Origin: Halalkalibacter wakoensis JCM 9140
GTDB taxonomy: Bacteria > Bacillota > Bacilli > Bacillales > Bacillaceae_D
Reading direction: 5' to 3'
Assembly: GCF_000513095.1 (NCBI RefSeq)
Contig: NZ_BAUT01000012.1
Location: 1 to 64,000, forward strand
Length of the DNA stretch: 64,000 nt
Numbering within the stretch: the first letter of the stretch is position 1; each line of letters starts with the position of its first letter. The notes beneath the pieces were generated by a model that made no database searches, was not told the DNA's origin, and worked only from the letters and a program-made list of their open reading frames with translations. This document shows positions 27,041 through 37,000 of the stretch, one piece after another. The translations under genes and the position numbers were made by a program.

Positions 27041-28055
27041 ATGATTGATTTACGAAGTGATACGGTAACCAAACCAATAGAGGCTATGAGAAAGGCGATG
27101 TATGAAGCAGAAGTTGGCGACGATGTGTATAAAGAAGATTCAACTGTTAACAAGTTAGAAGAATTGGCTGCTGATATACTTGGAAAAGAAAAAGCTCTTT
27201 TTGTTACAAGTGGAACACAGGGGAATCAAATAGCTGTATTGACTCATTGTGTAAGAGGGAATGAAGTGTTGTTAGAAGAAAATTCTCATATTTTTTACTA
27301 TGAAGGTGGAGCCATTTCTGCTTTTGCTGGTGTTCAAACACGTACGCTTCCTAGTAGAGATGGGGCGATGGACTCTAACGGTCGAGTCCGCTATACGTGG
27401 AAATGATATACATGAACCTGAGACTGGATTAATTTGTTTGGAAAATACTCATAATCGTGCAGGTGGCGCGATTGTGCCGGTCTCGAATATGGAGGCAGTT
27501 TATAAAGTTGCAAAAGAAAACCAAGTTCCGGTTCATTTAGATGGAGCCCGTTTATTTAATGCAGCTGTGGCAGAACGGAAATTGGTTAAAGACTATACAC
27601 AGTATACAAGCACCGTACAAATTTGTTTATCAAAAGGACTAGGAGCCCCTGTCGGATCAATTATTGCAGGGAGCGAATCGTTCATAGAGAAAGCACGTAA
27701 ATGGAGAAAAAGATTAGGCGGAGGGTTGCGTCAAGCCGGAGTACTCGCTGCTCCAGGTATTATTGCCTTAACCGACATGGTTGAGCGTTTAGAGGATGAT
27801 CATATTCATGCAAAGCGTTTGGCTAATGGCATAAGAAACATAGAAGGTCTTTCGGTTATAAATAAAGTTGATACCAATATCATTTTAGTTGATACGTCAG
27901 AAAAAGGACTGTCATCAAAGGTCTACATCGAGCGCTTAAAAGAAAAGGGGGTGCGGGCTGTTTCTTTTGGTCCGACCACCGTAAGACTAACGACTCATCA
28001 TCAAGTTACGAAAGAACAAATTGATAAAGTGTTATTCGTTATGCAAGGGATTTAA
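27041..28055 (+). CDS. ltaA: Low-specificity L-threonine aldolase, frame broken mid-gene
   Basis: PLP enzyme splitting L-threonine/allo-threonine to glycine and acetaldehyde. The first frame carries [32 protein letters not shown] and [12 protein letters not shown] and ends at 27406; the second carries [33 protein letters not shown] and the PLP lysine region [13 protein letters not shown]. They join near 27380 (AACGGTCGAG): removing one G or adding two bases gives MDSN(D)VESAIRGND. Repaired length is about 337 residues, normal for the family. GAGGAG precedes the ATG. Strong terminator downstream. Confidence 0.88.
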
Positions 28056-28061
28056 TTTAGT

Positions 28062-28128
28062 AAAAGACACTAAAAACGTTGTGGGGTTCGGGTAAAGACC
28101 CATTTACAATGTTTTGGTGTCTTTTTTA
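28062..28128 (+). terminator. Terminator after the threonine aldolase gene
   Basis: Long imperfect stem AAAAGACAC-AAAACGTTGT / ACAATGTTTTGGTGTCTTTT with an inner GGGT/ACCC and a T6 tail. Confidence 0.85.
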
Positions 28129-28222
28129 CTAATTGAATTTCGAAAAATTAAAGACTATGTATGTTACTAAAAGTAGAATTATATATATAGGTATAACAAA
28201 GAAAACGGAAGGCGGGGATCAT

Positions 28223-28891
28223 ATGTATAATGAATCTTTCATTCAACACCAGCCGCGTAATGCAACATTAAGTACTGGATTAAAAGTAATGGGAGAAGGG
28301 GTTGTAACGACAGCTCCAGACCAGGCTGAAATTTTATTAGGGGTGATAACAGAAGGTGCATCTGTAGAGGATACGCAGCAGCAAAACGCAACTGCAATAG
28401 CAAGAGTGGTTCAAACGATTACTTCGTTAGGAATAGGACAAGAGGCTATTCAAACATCCACTTATCGTGTTGATCCTCAATACGATTTTATTGAAGGGGT
28501 GCAGGTTTTTCGCGGTTATCGTGTTGTCCATCTATTACAAGTGACAATTGCTCAAATAGAGCTAGTTGGAACGGTAATTGATTCAGTTGTTCAAGCAGGG
28601 GCTAATTCGATTGCTTCCATTCATTTTTCAGTACGTGATTTAGATACTTATTACCAAAGAGCACTTGTACAAGCAATCGAACAAGCTAAAGATAAGGCTA
28701 GAGTCATGAGCAATGCGCTAGGAGTTTCCTTACAGCCAATTCCAATGCAAGTCATTGAGATGGATAAAACCATATCTAATCGAACTTCTTACCCCACAGT
28801 CTTATCTGCGCACACGAATGGAACGTCGATTCAAGGAGGAGAATTAACGATTTCTGCAATGGTCCAACTAGAATATGCGATTCAAACCTAA
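28223..28891 (+). CDS. SIMPL-domain (DUF541) protein
   Basis: 222 residues from ATG 28223 behind GGCGGGGATC; the open frame extends upstream without RBS support. SIMPL features: MGEGVVTTAPDQAEILLGV at the start of the domain, the regular heptad-rich helix NATAIARVVQTITSLGI, QTSTYRVDPQYDF, RGYRVVHLLQVTI and ALVQAIEQAKDKARVMSNALGV. No signal peptide, unlike the secreted members. Function of the family is poorly known (oxidative-stress and signalling roles proposed for some). Confidence 0.85.
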   Translation: MYNESFIQHQPRNATLSTGLKVMGEGVVTTAPDQAEILLGVITEGASVEDTQQQNATAIARVVQTITSLGIGQEAIQTSTYRVDPQYDFIEGVQVFRGYRVVHLLQVTIAQIELVGTVIDSVVQAGANSIASIHFSVRDLDTYYQRALVQAIEQAKDKARVMSNALGVSLQPIPMQVIEMDKTISNRTSYPTVLSAHTNGTSIQGGELTISAMVQLEYAIQT

Positions 28892-28974
28892 TAACGAACC
28901 CAAAATGATGGATTGTCAACACTGACAATTACTGGTATTATTATCAGATTAGAAAAAATATTGGGGGAAGGATT

Positions 28975-29892
28975 GTGAGTCAAGCAAAGGTTTGGGTCCT
29001 GCTCGTTTTAGCTACGTTATTTTGGGCAGGAAATTATGTGTTTGGTAAATACGTTGTAGCTGAACTAACACCTGTATCAATTACTTTTTTGAGGTGGGTA
29101 TTAGCTCTATTCATTTTATTGCCTATTGCTATTTTCGTAGAAAAACCAGATTGGAAAAAAGTGAAACAAGTCTGGCCTACTCTTCTTTTGTTAGGGCTTT
29201 TAGGGATCATTGGTTACAACATTATTTTGTACACGGCCCTAGGCTATACGTCACCAACAAATGCGGCTTTAATTAGTGCGGTTAATCCAGGATTAATTGT
29301 TTTGTTTTCCGTTTTCTTATTAAAAGAATCGTTGTCTAAAGTTCAGGTTATTGGATTGTTTGTATCTTTTTTCGGAGCGTTAATCATCATCACTCAAGGC
29401 AATATACTAGGGATATTTGAAATGAACTATAATCGTGGAGATTTGCTCATGGTTGGTGCTGTAATCGTTTGGACTTTTTATTCGATTATAGGAAAGCGTC
29501 TATTGATACCTCCTATAACAGCAACAGCTGTTTCTACGTTACTGGCTATGGTTGTGCTGGCACCGTTTGCTGTATGGGAAGGAATTGACCTATCGGCAGT
29601 GAGTTCTATTTCCATTTACGGAATATTGTACATGTTTCTATTTTCTTCTGTCTGTTCATTTGTTTTTTGGAATATGTCTGTTCGGAAAATTGGAGCGAGT
29701 CAAGCGGGGATTTTTTTAAATTTGATTCCTGTGTTCACAGCTCTCATTAGCTTAGCTTTAGGCGAAACGATTTTAGCTGAACAGATTATAGGTGGCTTAT
29801 TTGTTTTCATCGGTGTTTACTTAACATCTGGGATGTTGTCCAAGCGAATGGAACAGGTAAAGAAGAAAAAAGAACTTTCTAAAGGGGCTTAA
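28975..29892 (+). CDS. EamA/DMT-family transporter
   Basis: 305 residues, ten helices. First half LVLATLFWAGNYVFGKYVV and YTSPTNAALISAVNPGLIVLFS; second half VIVWTFYSIIGKRLL and GIFLNLIPVFTALISLALGE, the normal duplicated EamA architecture. GTG start after TTGGGGGAAGG. Followed 21 bases later by a GNAT acetyltransferase, probably co-transcribed; an acetylated substrate or amino-acid export link would be speculation. Confidence 0.87.
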   Translation: MSQAKVWVLLVLATLFWAGNYVFGKYVVAELTPVSITFLRWVLALFILLPIAIFVEKPDWKKVKQVWPTLLLLGLLGIIGYNIILYTALGYTSPTNAALISAVNPGLIVLFSVFLLKESLSKVQVIGLFVSFFGALIIITQGNILGIFEMNYNRGDLLMVGAVIVWTFYSIIGKRLLIPPITATAVSTLLAMVVLAPFAVWEGIDLSAVSSISIYGILYMFLFSSVCSFVFWNMSVRKIGASQAGIFLNLIPVFTALISLALGETILAEQIIGGLFVFIGVYLTSGMLSKRMEQVKKKKELSKGA

Positions 29893-29913
29893 TGGATAAA
29901 AGGAGTGAATAAG

Positions 29914-30357
29914 ATGAAGGTTTACAAAGCGACGATGGAAGATGTCAAAGGTGTAGCGCACTTGTTTCATTTATACCGGGTGTTTTATGAACAACAATCT
30001 AATGTGGAAGAAGCAGAACGATATTTATCGGAACGTTTAACAAAATCAGAATCTGTCATTTTTGTTGCAAAAGAAAAGGATACATATGTAGGTTTTGTTC
30101 AACTCTATCCAACCTTTTCATCCGTTTCAATGACCAGAACGTGGATTTTAAATGATCTTTATGTCCTGCAAGAAGCCCGTAAAAATGGAATAGCCCAACT
30201 TCTTTTAGACAAAGTAAAACAGTTTGCGCTTGATACAGGAGCGAAATCGATACATCTTGAAACTGGACCTGATAATAAGATTGCTCAATCGTTGTATGAA
30301 AAAAATGGGTATCAAAAAGATAATATATATGTAAGGTATTCTTTACCATTGGCTTAA
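29914..30357 (+). CDS. GNAT-family N-acetyltransferase
   Basis: 147 residues from ATG 29914 (AAAGGAG 9 bases ahead; the upstream GTG is too close). Acetyltransferase_1 pattern: VGFVQLYPTFS, LNDLYVLQEARKNGIAQLLLDKV (acetyl-CoA binding, with R/QxxGxx/A variant RKNGIA) and ETGPDNKIAQSLYEKNGYQKD. Acceptor unknown. Second gene after a DMT transporter; terminator follows. Confidence 0.87.
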   Translation: MKVYKATMEDVKGVAHLFHLYRVFYEQQSNVEEAERYLSERLTKSESVIFVAKEKDTYVGFVQLYPTFSSVSMTRTWILNDLYVLQEARKNGIAQLLLDKVKQFALDTGAKSIHLETGPDNKIAQSLYEKNGYQKDNIYVRYSLPLA

Positions 30358-30367
30358 GCGAATATAG

Positions 30368-30404
30368 AAGCATCTCTTTCAAATGGAAGTGATGCTTTTT
30401 TTTG
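30368..30404 (+). terminator. Terminator after the GNAT gene
   Basis: AGCATC-CTT / AAG-GATGCT stem with a T8 tail. Confidence 0.8.
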
Positions 30405-30552
30405 TTTTTTTGTAGCAAAAATGCTCGAAAATGATACGTAAAAAATGCAAGATAAAAGCGGGTTTCTTCTTGTTTTGTCATGTGCTTGATTACACCGTCA
30501 TGTTCATAGTAGTCTTTTCATAGACTGCTAAGTTAAAGGGAGATGACTTCAA

Positions 30553-31158
30553 ATGAATCGAATTCTAATTTCTATACTAGGTGTAATTGTAGCCGGTGTT
30601 AGTGTGTATTTCATAGCTTTTCAAAATGTGAATGAGCAGACAACAACTGAAATGGAACCAGAAAAGTTATCGAACGTAGTGGAAGTGGAAGAAAAAGAGG
30701 TTGACGTTGAGAAGGTCATAAAGGAGGAAGAAGAAAAACGGGTAGTGGCTGTTGCTTATCAAGAAAACCAAGAACAAATGGTGAAAGAGCTGATTGCCAA
30801 ACATCATGATTATCTAAATCAATTAGCCGGTTGGGGAAATGTTGAAACCATTGATTTGAGCGCGCTAGATAGTGATGATAAGTGGCAGCAATTGCAAACT
30901 GACATTAAGTGGTTACTCGAAAGCGGATTTACTAATTCTTTAGTCGTGACAGATATGAAAAACGCGCAAGACTTTATGGAGGTAGCAAGTTCAGGTGATG
31001 CGAAATCGCTTCTGTATTTACATCGTATTTTTCATGATTTGGATGCAAATATAAACGACCAAAACGTCGATAAAATATGGGATGTTACCCATGCTTTTGG
31101 AAACAAATCGGAACAAGATCAATTGCTCACCTATTTGACTAGCGAACAGAATCAATAA
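30553..31158 (+). CDS. Membrane-anchored protein with charged linker, unknown function
   Basis: 201 residues. An N-terminal membrane anchor ILISILGVIVAGVSVYFIAF is followed by a highly acidic, probably coiled segment (VVEVEEKEVDVEKVIKEEEEK, about 46-66) and a helical C-terminal domain of about 130 residues (KELIAKHHDYLNQLAGWGN, LLYLHRIFHDLDANIN). It reminds me of DUF6241-type proteins of Bacillaceae, but I cannot confirm that. Good spacing from GGGAGATG. No functional clue from neighbours. Confidence 0.75.
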   Translation: MNRILISILGVIVAGVSVYFIAFQNVNEQTTTEMEPEKLSNVVEVEEKEVDVEKVIKEEEEKRVVAVAYQENQEQMVKELIAKHHDYLNQLAGWGNVETIDLSALDSDDKWQQLQTDIKWLLESGFTNSLVVTDMKNAQDFMEVASSGDAKSLLYLHRIFHDLDANINDQNVDKIWDVTHAFGNKSEQDQLLTYLTSEQNQ

Positions 31159-31228
31159 GATTTGTCCTAGAAACCCTATATTAAATAGGATATGCTAGAT
31201 ATAGAATAACTAGCAGGTAGGGATTTCT

Positions 31229-32314
31229 ATGAAACAGAGAAAAGCGTTTAAGCTATTTGGCGCTAGAATGGTAAAAACAGGGATTGCGGTTTTCCTCACA
31301 GCAAATATTTGTCATTTGTTGAATTTACCGGTTGTGTTTGCTGTTATTATCGCTATTGCAACGATTGAACCGACTGCATCTGATTCGATTCGAAAAGGTA
31401 TGATTCGATTTCCAGCAGCTTTAATCGGTGCAGGACTAGCTATGATATTCACGTATTGGTTTGGTCAAACGCCGCTGACGTATACACTCGCGACGTTCCT
31501 AACGATTTATATTTGTATTAAATGCAAATTAGAACAAGGCGCTCTCATTGCAACCATAACAGCTGTAGCAATGATTTCAGTTACATATGATCATTATTTC
31601 CTAACGTTTTTGGAGAGAATTGGAACGACAACTATTGGTTTGGTCATTTCGACTCTTGTAAACTTGTTTATTTTGCCAGCTAATTTTTCTACTGAAATCA
31701 AACAGAGAAATGAACGCTTATACAAAGAAACGGCAAAACTTTTGAAAAAAAGGACAACCGAGCTAATTATGGAACAAAAAGCCGTTTCAAAAGAGTGTCA
31801 AAAAGAATATCAAAGGATAACACGTGAATTATCTAAATCATATCAATTGTGTCATTTTCAAAAAGAGGAATGGAAATATCATCGGCATACGTGGAAACAA
31901 TTGCGTGCATTTGTGTATGAAACGAAGAAGTTAGATGTGCTTCAGCAAATTCATTATCATTTAGGGCATCTCATCTCCGTTCAAATTCGAGAAGCTCCGT
32001 TTTCAAGGAGTGACATAGCGTTGTTAGTCGACACGATTTCTTCGACTGTTCACTTTTTAGAATCTTCAGCAGCGGAACTCTCGGCTGATCATATCGAACG
32101 AATTCGAAAACTTGATCAGGAGTTTTGGCACTCAAAGGAAAGGGTCCATGTGACGGAATCTAAATATTACCATCACTTCACACCAGAAACCATACTGTTA
32201 TTTGTAATTCTATCCATCCATGATGTACTTGAAGAATTAGAACGATATTCAAGACATCATAACGAAAAAGAGTATCAAATGGATCGACCTTCTGAAGCGC
32301 TTGATCATACTTAA
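31229..32314 (+). CDS. Aromatic acid exporter (ArAE/FUSC-like) family protein
   Basis: 361 residues. The N-terminal ~150 residues hold four to five membrane helices (VFAVIIAIATIEPTASDSIRKG is the family hallmark, then RFPAALIGAGLAMIF and IGTTTIGLVISTLVNLFILP). A long soluble helical C-terminal domain follows (KETAKLLKKRTTELI.., HYHLGHLISVQIREAPF). This matches the B. subtilis YgaE-type proteins of PF06081. Half-size proteins like this probably dimerise. Substrate unknown. Followed by an SMI1 gene 53 bases on. Confidence 0.82.
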   Translation: MKQRKAFKLFGARMVKTGIAVFLTANICHLLNLPVVFAVIIAIATIEPTASDSIRKGMIRFPAALIGAGLAMIFTYWFGQTPLTYTLATFLTIYICIKCKLEQGALIATITAVAMISVTYDHYFLTFLERIGTTTIGLVISTLVNLFILPANFSTEIKQRNERLYKETAKLLKKRTTELIMEQKAVSKECQKEYQRITRELSKSYQLCHFQKEEWKYHRHTWKQLRAFVYETKKLDVLQQIHYHLGHLISVQIREAPFSRSDIALLVDTISSTVHFLESSAAELSADHIERIRKLDQEFWHSKERVHVTESKYYHHFTPETILLFVILSIHDVLEELERYSRHHNEKEYQMDRPSEALDHT

Positions 32315-32367
32315 CGTGCTATAATAAACATAGAACAACAGCCTAGTCGTGTGGAGGAAGGAACATA

Positions 32368-32841
32368 ATGAGCTTACAATTTTACGATGGGAGTCAATTT
32401 TGGAAATCACCATCAGAATATAAGCCTGGTCAAAGAGTAACAGAGGAAAAACGAACAGAAATCGAAAGTCTGTTAAACGTAGAATTGCCAGCAACATATA
32501 TTCAATTAATGGAACAGCAAAATGGTGGAGAACTACTTTATCGTTACGTATTGTTTGAAGATGGAGATGCAGCGATTATCCCTTATTTCCATGAACTTGA
32601 ACTGAAATCAGGAGTTGGACTATCATCTGTTTTTATAGAAGAGTTAGGGTTACCTAATGATCTTATTATGTTAACAGGGGATTTTCATTCTTGGCTTGCT
32701 CTTGATTACAGGCATGGAAAAAAAGAACCCTCTGTTCTTTATTTGTCTGAAGATGACCCCGCTAGTGGCGTTTGGAATGAACATCTAATAGCGAATACGT
32801 TTGATGATTTTCTAAAACAATTATTTAAAAAAGAAGGATAA
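32368..32841 (+). CDS. SMI1/KNR4-family protein
   Basis: 157 residues. SMI1/KNR4 (SUKH) fold cues: EKRTEIESLLNVELPATYIQLMEQQNGGEL near the N-terminus, the central FEDGDAAIIPYFHELE, and HSWLALDYRHGKKEPSVLYL then ANTFDDFLKQLF at the end. SUKH proteins are often immunity proteins for contact-dependent toxins, but no toxin gene is next to it. GGAGGAAGG precedes ATG. Confidence 0.82.
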   Translation: MSLQFYDGSQFWKSPSEYKPGQRVTEEKRTEIESLLNVELPATYIQLMEQQNGGELLYRYVLFEDGDAAIIPYFHELELKSGVGLSSVFIEELGLPNDLIMLTGDFHSWLALDYRHGKKEPSVLYLSEDDPASGVWNEHLIANTFDDFLKQLFKKEG

Positions 32842-32846
32842 TAATG

Positions 32847-32882
32847 AACCATCTTTTCCATTTTGGATGAGATGGTTTTTTA
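32847..32882 (+). terminator. Terminator after the SMI1 gene
   Basis: AACCATCT / AGATGGTT stem with TTTTTT tail; an inner TCCA..TGGA pairing extends it. Confidence 0.8.
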
Positions 32883-32959
32883 ACAATTGCCTCATTCAAA
32901 ATGGGTTACAAGATTGATGAAGCATGGATAAATGACAAATGAAAAAGGAATGAAGTCTG

Positions 32960-33850
32960 TTGAAGAAAAAAGTGACTGTTATTGGAAGCATTAACATGGA
33001 TTTAGTGACGACAACAAGAGTTAGACCCGATGTTGGAGAAACCGTTTTAGGAGAAACATTTTCAACCATTCCTGGTGGGAAAGGAGCAAATCAGGCAGTT
33101 GCAGCAGCTAGACTTGGAGCAGATGTTACACTGATAGGTTGTGTAGGAAATGATTTGTTTGGGCAACAGTTGAGGCAACATCTTCAACATGAGAACATTA
33201 CTTTTTGTGAAGTCGCAAAACAAACGAACAAACATACAGGAATAGCTTCTATTACTATTAGTGATCACGATAATAGCATCATCGTCGTTCCTGGAGCAAA
33301 CGCTGAAGTAACAGAAGAAGCGATTAAGCCTTATGTTAAGGTTATCGCTGAAAGTGACATGATCTTAATGCAATTAGAAATTCCGATACATACCGTTGAA
33401 CATGTTATAAGAGTCGCAAGTCGTTCGAACGTTCCTGTCATTGTAAATCCTGCACCCTTTCAAATGCTATCAAACGATGTGATGGAAAAAGTAGCGTATT
33501 TGACACCAAATGAACATGAGGAAAAACGGTTAAAAAACCAAGGTGATTTCAAAGAAAAATTAATTGTCACAAAAGGTAGTGAAGGTGCAACAGTATGGAA
33601 AAATGGAGATAGCGTAAATATACCAAGTTATAAGGTTGAGGTCCTCGATACGACAGGAGCAGGAGATGCATTTAACGGGGCAATGGCTGTAGCGCTATCA
33701 GAAGGCAAGGAATTAATCGAGGCTTGCCAATTTGCTAACGCTGTAGGGGCATTAGCTGTCACAAAGTTAGGGGCACAAAATGGTATGCCTACCAAAAAAG
33801 AAGTGGAGCATTTTTTGATAGATAGGAAAAGAAGAGAGGACACCAAATAA
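32960..33850 (+). CDS. rbsK: Ribokinase
   Basis: 296 residues, PfkB family. N-terminal VIGSINMDLVTTTRVRPDVGE, GGKGANQAVAAARLG (substrate binding), IIVVPGANAEV, and the C-terminal anion-hole/catalytic TTGAGDAFNGAMAVAL with the catalytic Asp near residue 233. These are typical of RbsK, which phosphorylates D-ribose at O5. TTG start. No ribose transport genes (rbsDACB) accompany it, so it stands alone and another sugar or nucleoside-derived ribose may be the source. Confidence 0.88.
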   Translation: MKKKVTVIGSINMDLVTTTRVRPDVGETVLGETFSTIPGGKGANQAVAAARLGADVTLIGCVGNDLFGQQLRQHLQHENITFCEVAKQTNKHTGIASITISDHDNSIIVVPGANAEVTEEAIKPYVKVIAESDMILMQLEIPIHTVEHVIRVASRSNVPVIVNPAPFQMLSNDVMEKVAYLTPNEHEEKRLKNQGDFKEKLIVTKGSEGATVWKNGDSVNIPSYKVEVLDTTGAGDAFNGAMAVALSEGKELIEACQFANAVGALAVTKLGAQNGMPTKKEVEHFLIDRKRREDTK

Positions 33851-33876
33851 CGGATCTGGTGTCCTACAGTGAAGCA

Positions 33877-33996
33877 GTGCCCCAAGTGTGAGACTCCGCA
33901 GGCAAATGCTGAGGAGGCTCACCGGGCACCCGCGGAAAGCGGAGTGTCATTGCCCTGGGCAGTTAGGTACTTTTTCAGTGGTCTAGAACCTAAGAG
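33877..33996. repeat. GC-rich REP-like palindromic element
   Basis: A GC-rich island in AT-rich DNA just after rbsK. GTGAGACTCCGC (33888-33899) pairs imperfectly with GCGGAGTGTCAT (33939-33950), enclosing GAGGAGGCTCACCGGGC. TTAGGT / ACCTAA pairs in the tail (33962-33996). Similar GAGACTCCGC..GAGGAGGCTCACC..GCGGAAAGCGGAGTG segments recur between genes in Bacillaceae genomes, so I regard it as a dispersed element. Only one copy is in this window. Confidence 0.6.
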
Positions 33997-34021
33997 TTCG
34001 AGGGTCTATTAAACAACATTT

Positions 34022-37000
34022 CTAGGATAAAGTGAGCAATTGTTTAATGTCCTCAGCACTTAAAGACTGTAGAGTTTCCTCACCAGGTTGGATAATGGAG
34101 TCTACAAGGGCTTTCTTTTTTTCGTGCATGGAAAGGATCTTTTCCTCAATGGTGCCATTTGCAATTAATTTAATCACTTGGACATTTTTTGTTTGTCCAT
34201 AACGGTAAACACGATCAGCAGCTTGTTCTTCAATTGCAGGATTCCACCATGTATCGTAAAGAATAACGGTATCACCGCCAATTAAGTTCAGACCAGTGCC
34301 GCCTGCTTTTAGGGAAATTAAAAACAGCGATTTTTCTCCATTGTTAAATCGCTCTGCCATCTCTACTCGAGATTTTGGTGGTGTCTGGCCATCAATATAG
34401 TGATAAGTCCATCCTCTCTCATCAAAGCTTTTTCTAATTAAGCCGAGCATCGACGTAAATTGAGAAAAGATGACCATTTTTTGCTGTGCTTGTAAGCCCT
34501 CTTCTACATATTCTAGTAGACGGTCCATTTTTCCTGATTGATAGGTTGTCTGTGGGTCAATCAGGCTTGGATGGCAGCAAATTTGGCGTAATCTTGTTAG
34601 GCCAGCAAGAATCTCGATTCGTTTTTGCTGGAATTCATTGCTTTTAATGGCTTCATCTACATCATTTGTTAATTGTTTTACTTGAGCGACATACATTTTC
34701 TTTTGATCAGCACTTAAATCTGTATATTGAACAGATTCTTGTTTTTGGGGGAGTTCTGATAAAACATCGCGTTTCAATCTTCGTAATATAAAAGGACGAA
34801 CTCGCTTCGAAATCGTTTCGTTCGATAACTCCTTGAATTGCTTTTTCGTTCCTAGCATTCCAGGTAAGATACTATGAAAAATGGAATAGAGCTCGTCTTG
34901 GTGGTTTTCAATGGGTGTACCGCTTAAAGCAAAACTACTGTTTGTTGGTAGAGTTCGGACAGCTTTTGTCGTTTTCGTTGCATCATTTTTAATTGCTTGT
35001 GCTTCATCTAAAATCATTGTAGAAAACATGCGTGAAGCATAAAGTTCATAATCTCGTTGGATTAAAGGATAAGACGTGATCAGTACGTCATATTCCTCTT
35101 CAATAAGCTCTTTTCTTGTCTGTTTGCTGCCTGCAACAACAGCAATACGTAAAGAAGGAGCAAATTTTTCAAATTCCTTCTCCCAGTTATAAATTAAACT
35201 AGCTGGAGCGATAATCAACGCCTGGAATTTTCCATGTGCTTCTTTTTCACTTTGAATAAAGGCAATTGTTTGCACCGTTTTTCCTAATCCCATATCATCG
35301 GCTAAAATTCCACCTAATCCAAAGCGCGAAAGGGTACGAAGCCAGCGGTATCCATTCAATTGATAGTCGCGTAGTTCGGCTTGGAGGCTATTGGGAACTG
35401 GCCAATCACTAAATTCAGGTGACTGAATATCAGATAACAATTGATGTAGTTGTTTTGATATTTTCGTTTGACCATTTTGTCGGTCAAGCTCAAACGCTTT
35501 ATGCAATGGAATGGACATTTCTCTGTGTAAAGATTGTTTAGGTGTTGCGACTGTGTCAATCACCTGTTTAATGGAATCGAACCGACTGTGATTTAATTGA
35601 AGGTACGAACCGTTAGACAATTTGTAGTATTTTGCACTTGTTTGCAATGCATAGAGCACATCGATAATTTCTTCATCAGCAATTCCTTCCATTGAAAAGG
35701 TCACATCAAGCCAATTGTTTTCATGATTCACATCCAATTTAACAAAAGGAGACGTTGTTGGTGTAGCTATTACATTTCTGACTGCAGCTGTTGTATATAC
35801 GTCCATTTTCTTTTGTAAAACTGGAAGATGCTCAAATAGAAAAGGGACAATCGATTCCCAATCTGTTAACGTGAGTGTTCCATCCGTAACCTCAAAATCA
35901 ATTTGCTTAATGTGAGCGATAATGTCCTCTTCTTTTTGGACGTCTCGTGTAATGATTTTTTCATTCGTTTCTTGCGATTCTTTAAAAGGATTTCGAGTAT
36001 GCTCTCCGTACTCAAACGAAACATTCCCTGTGAGTGTTCCATCTTGCAAGTCTAAATAAAATTTGGCCATAAGCGGTTTTGTTTCAATCGCATCATATAA
36101 TTCTTCAGATAATTGGACCGTACCAACGGAAGAAAGTGAAGGAAGCACATATGAACAGAAAGCTTCTAATTGTTCCTTTGGAATCATATCAATTGTATCA
36201 TTTAGATCTGCCTGTTCAGCTATTATGTGCAGATGTTTTGCTTGTTCATCCGTTAATTGATAAATGGTGTTTCCGTGTATGAGAATTCGTAAATCTTCAC
36301 TCGCAAAATCAAATTCTGATAAATTAGGACTACTAAGGTGAACAGTGGAATCTTCCTCATTTGTTGATAAAGTGAAATGAAGAACGTGATTTTTTCCTAA
36401 CTCTTTAATTTTAACGTCTTTCGATTGTAAACTTCCATCAATTGTAAGCAACAAGGGTTTTTCTTTTAATTGTTCTAACATTGGTAACAAGCTAACAGCG
36501 GGTATTTCGTAAGAGCGTTTTTGATTAGAGCGATAATAATAATAGTTGTCTTGATTGGCAGAGATGATTTCAGAGTACGTATATAGCTCATGTAATAGTT
36601 GTTTATCAATTTCAGAAACCTCGTGAATGAATGGATCATAGACAAAGTTTGCTGTAAATGTATAAGATTCATTTTTTACAAATGCCCTTAAAAAGTCATC
36701 CATGCTTTTGACGACGTAAAGCCGCTTCGCTCCGACTTTTAGACGAATTTCTACTTTATCTAATAATGGTAGATACGAGGAATGTGAGAAAAGAAGTTCA
36801 TATTCAACGTCTAATCGTTCTTTTTGCCCTTTTACTCGTTTCGTATGAGAGAACACCTCTTGATACTTATCTAACATTTTACTTCTTTGTTTTGGTGGAG
36901 CAGAAGGAAAGGCTATAACAGTTCCTTTTTCCTCTTCCCATTCTTTTATCGCAAACAACATAGCAACGATATGCTTACATGCACCGGAATACGTAGCGGC

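Noticed and set aside
27300-28055. Separate gene overlapping the threonine aldolase start
   Set aside because: Only the part from about 27380 is aldolase sequence; upstream residues are out-of-frame readings of the first half.
33851-34021. Terminator of rbsK
   Set aside because: The GC-rich palindromes are not followed by a T tract on either strand, so a dispersed repeat is the better call.
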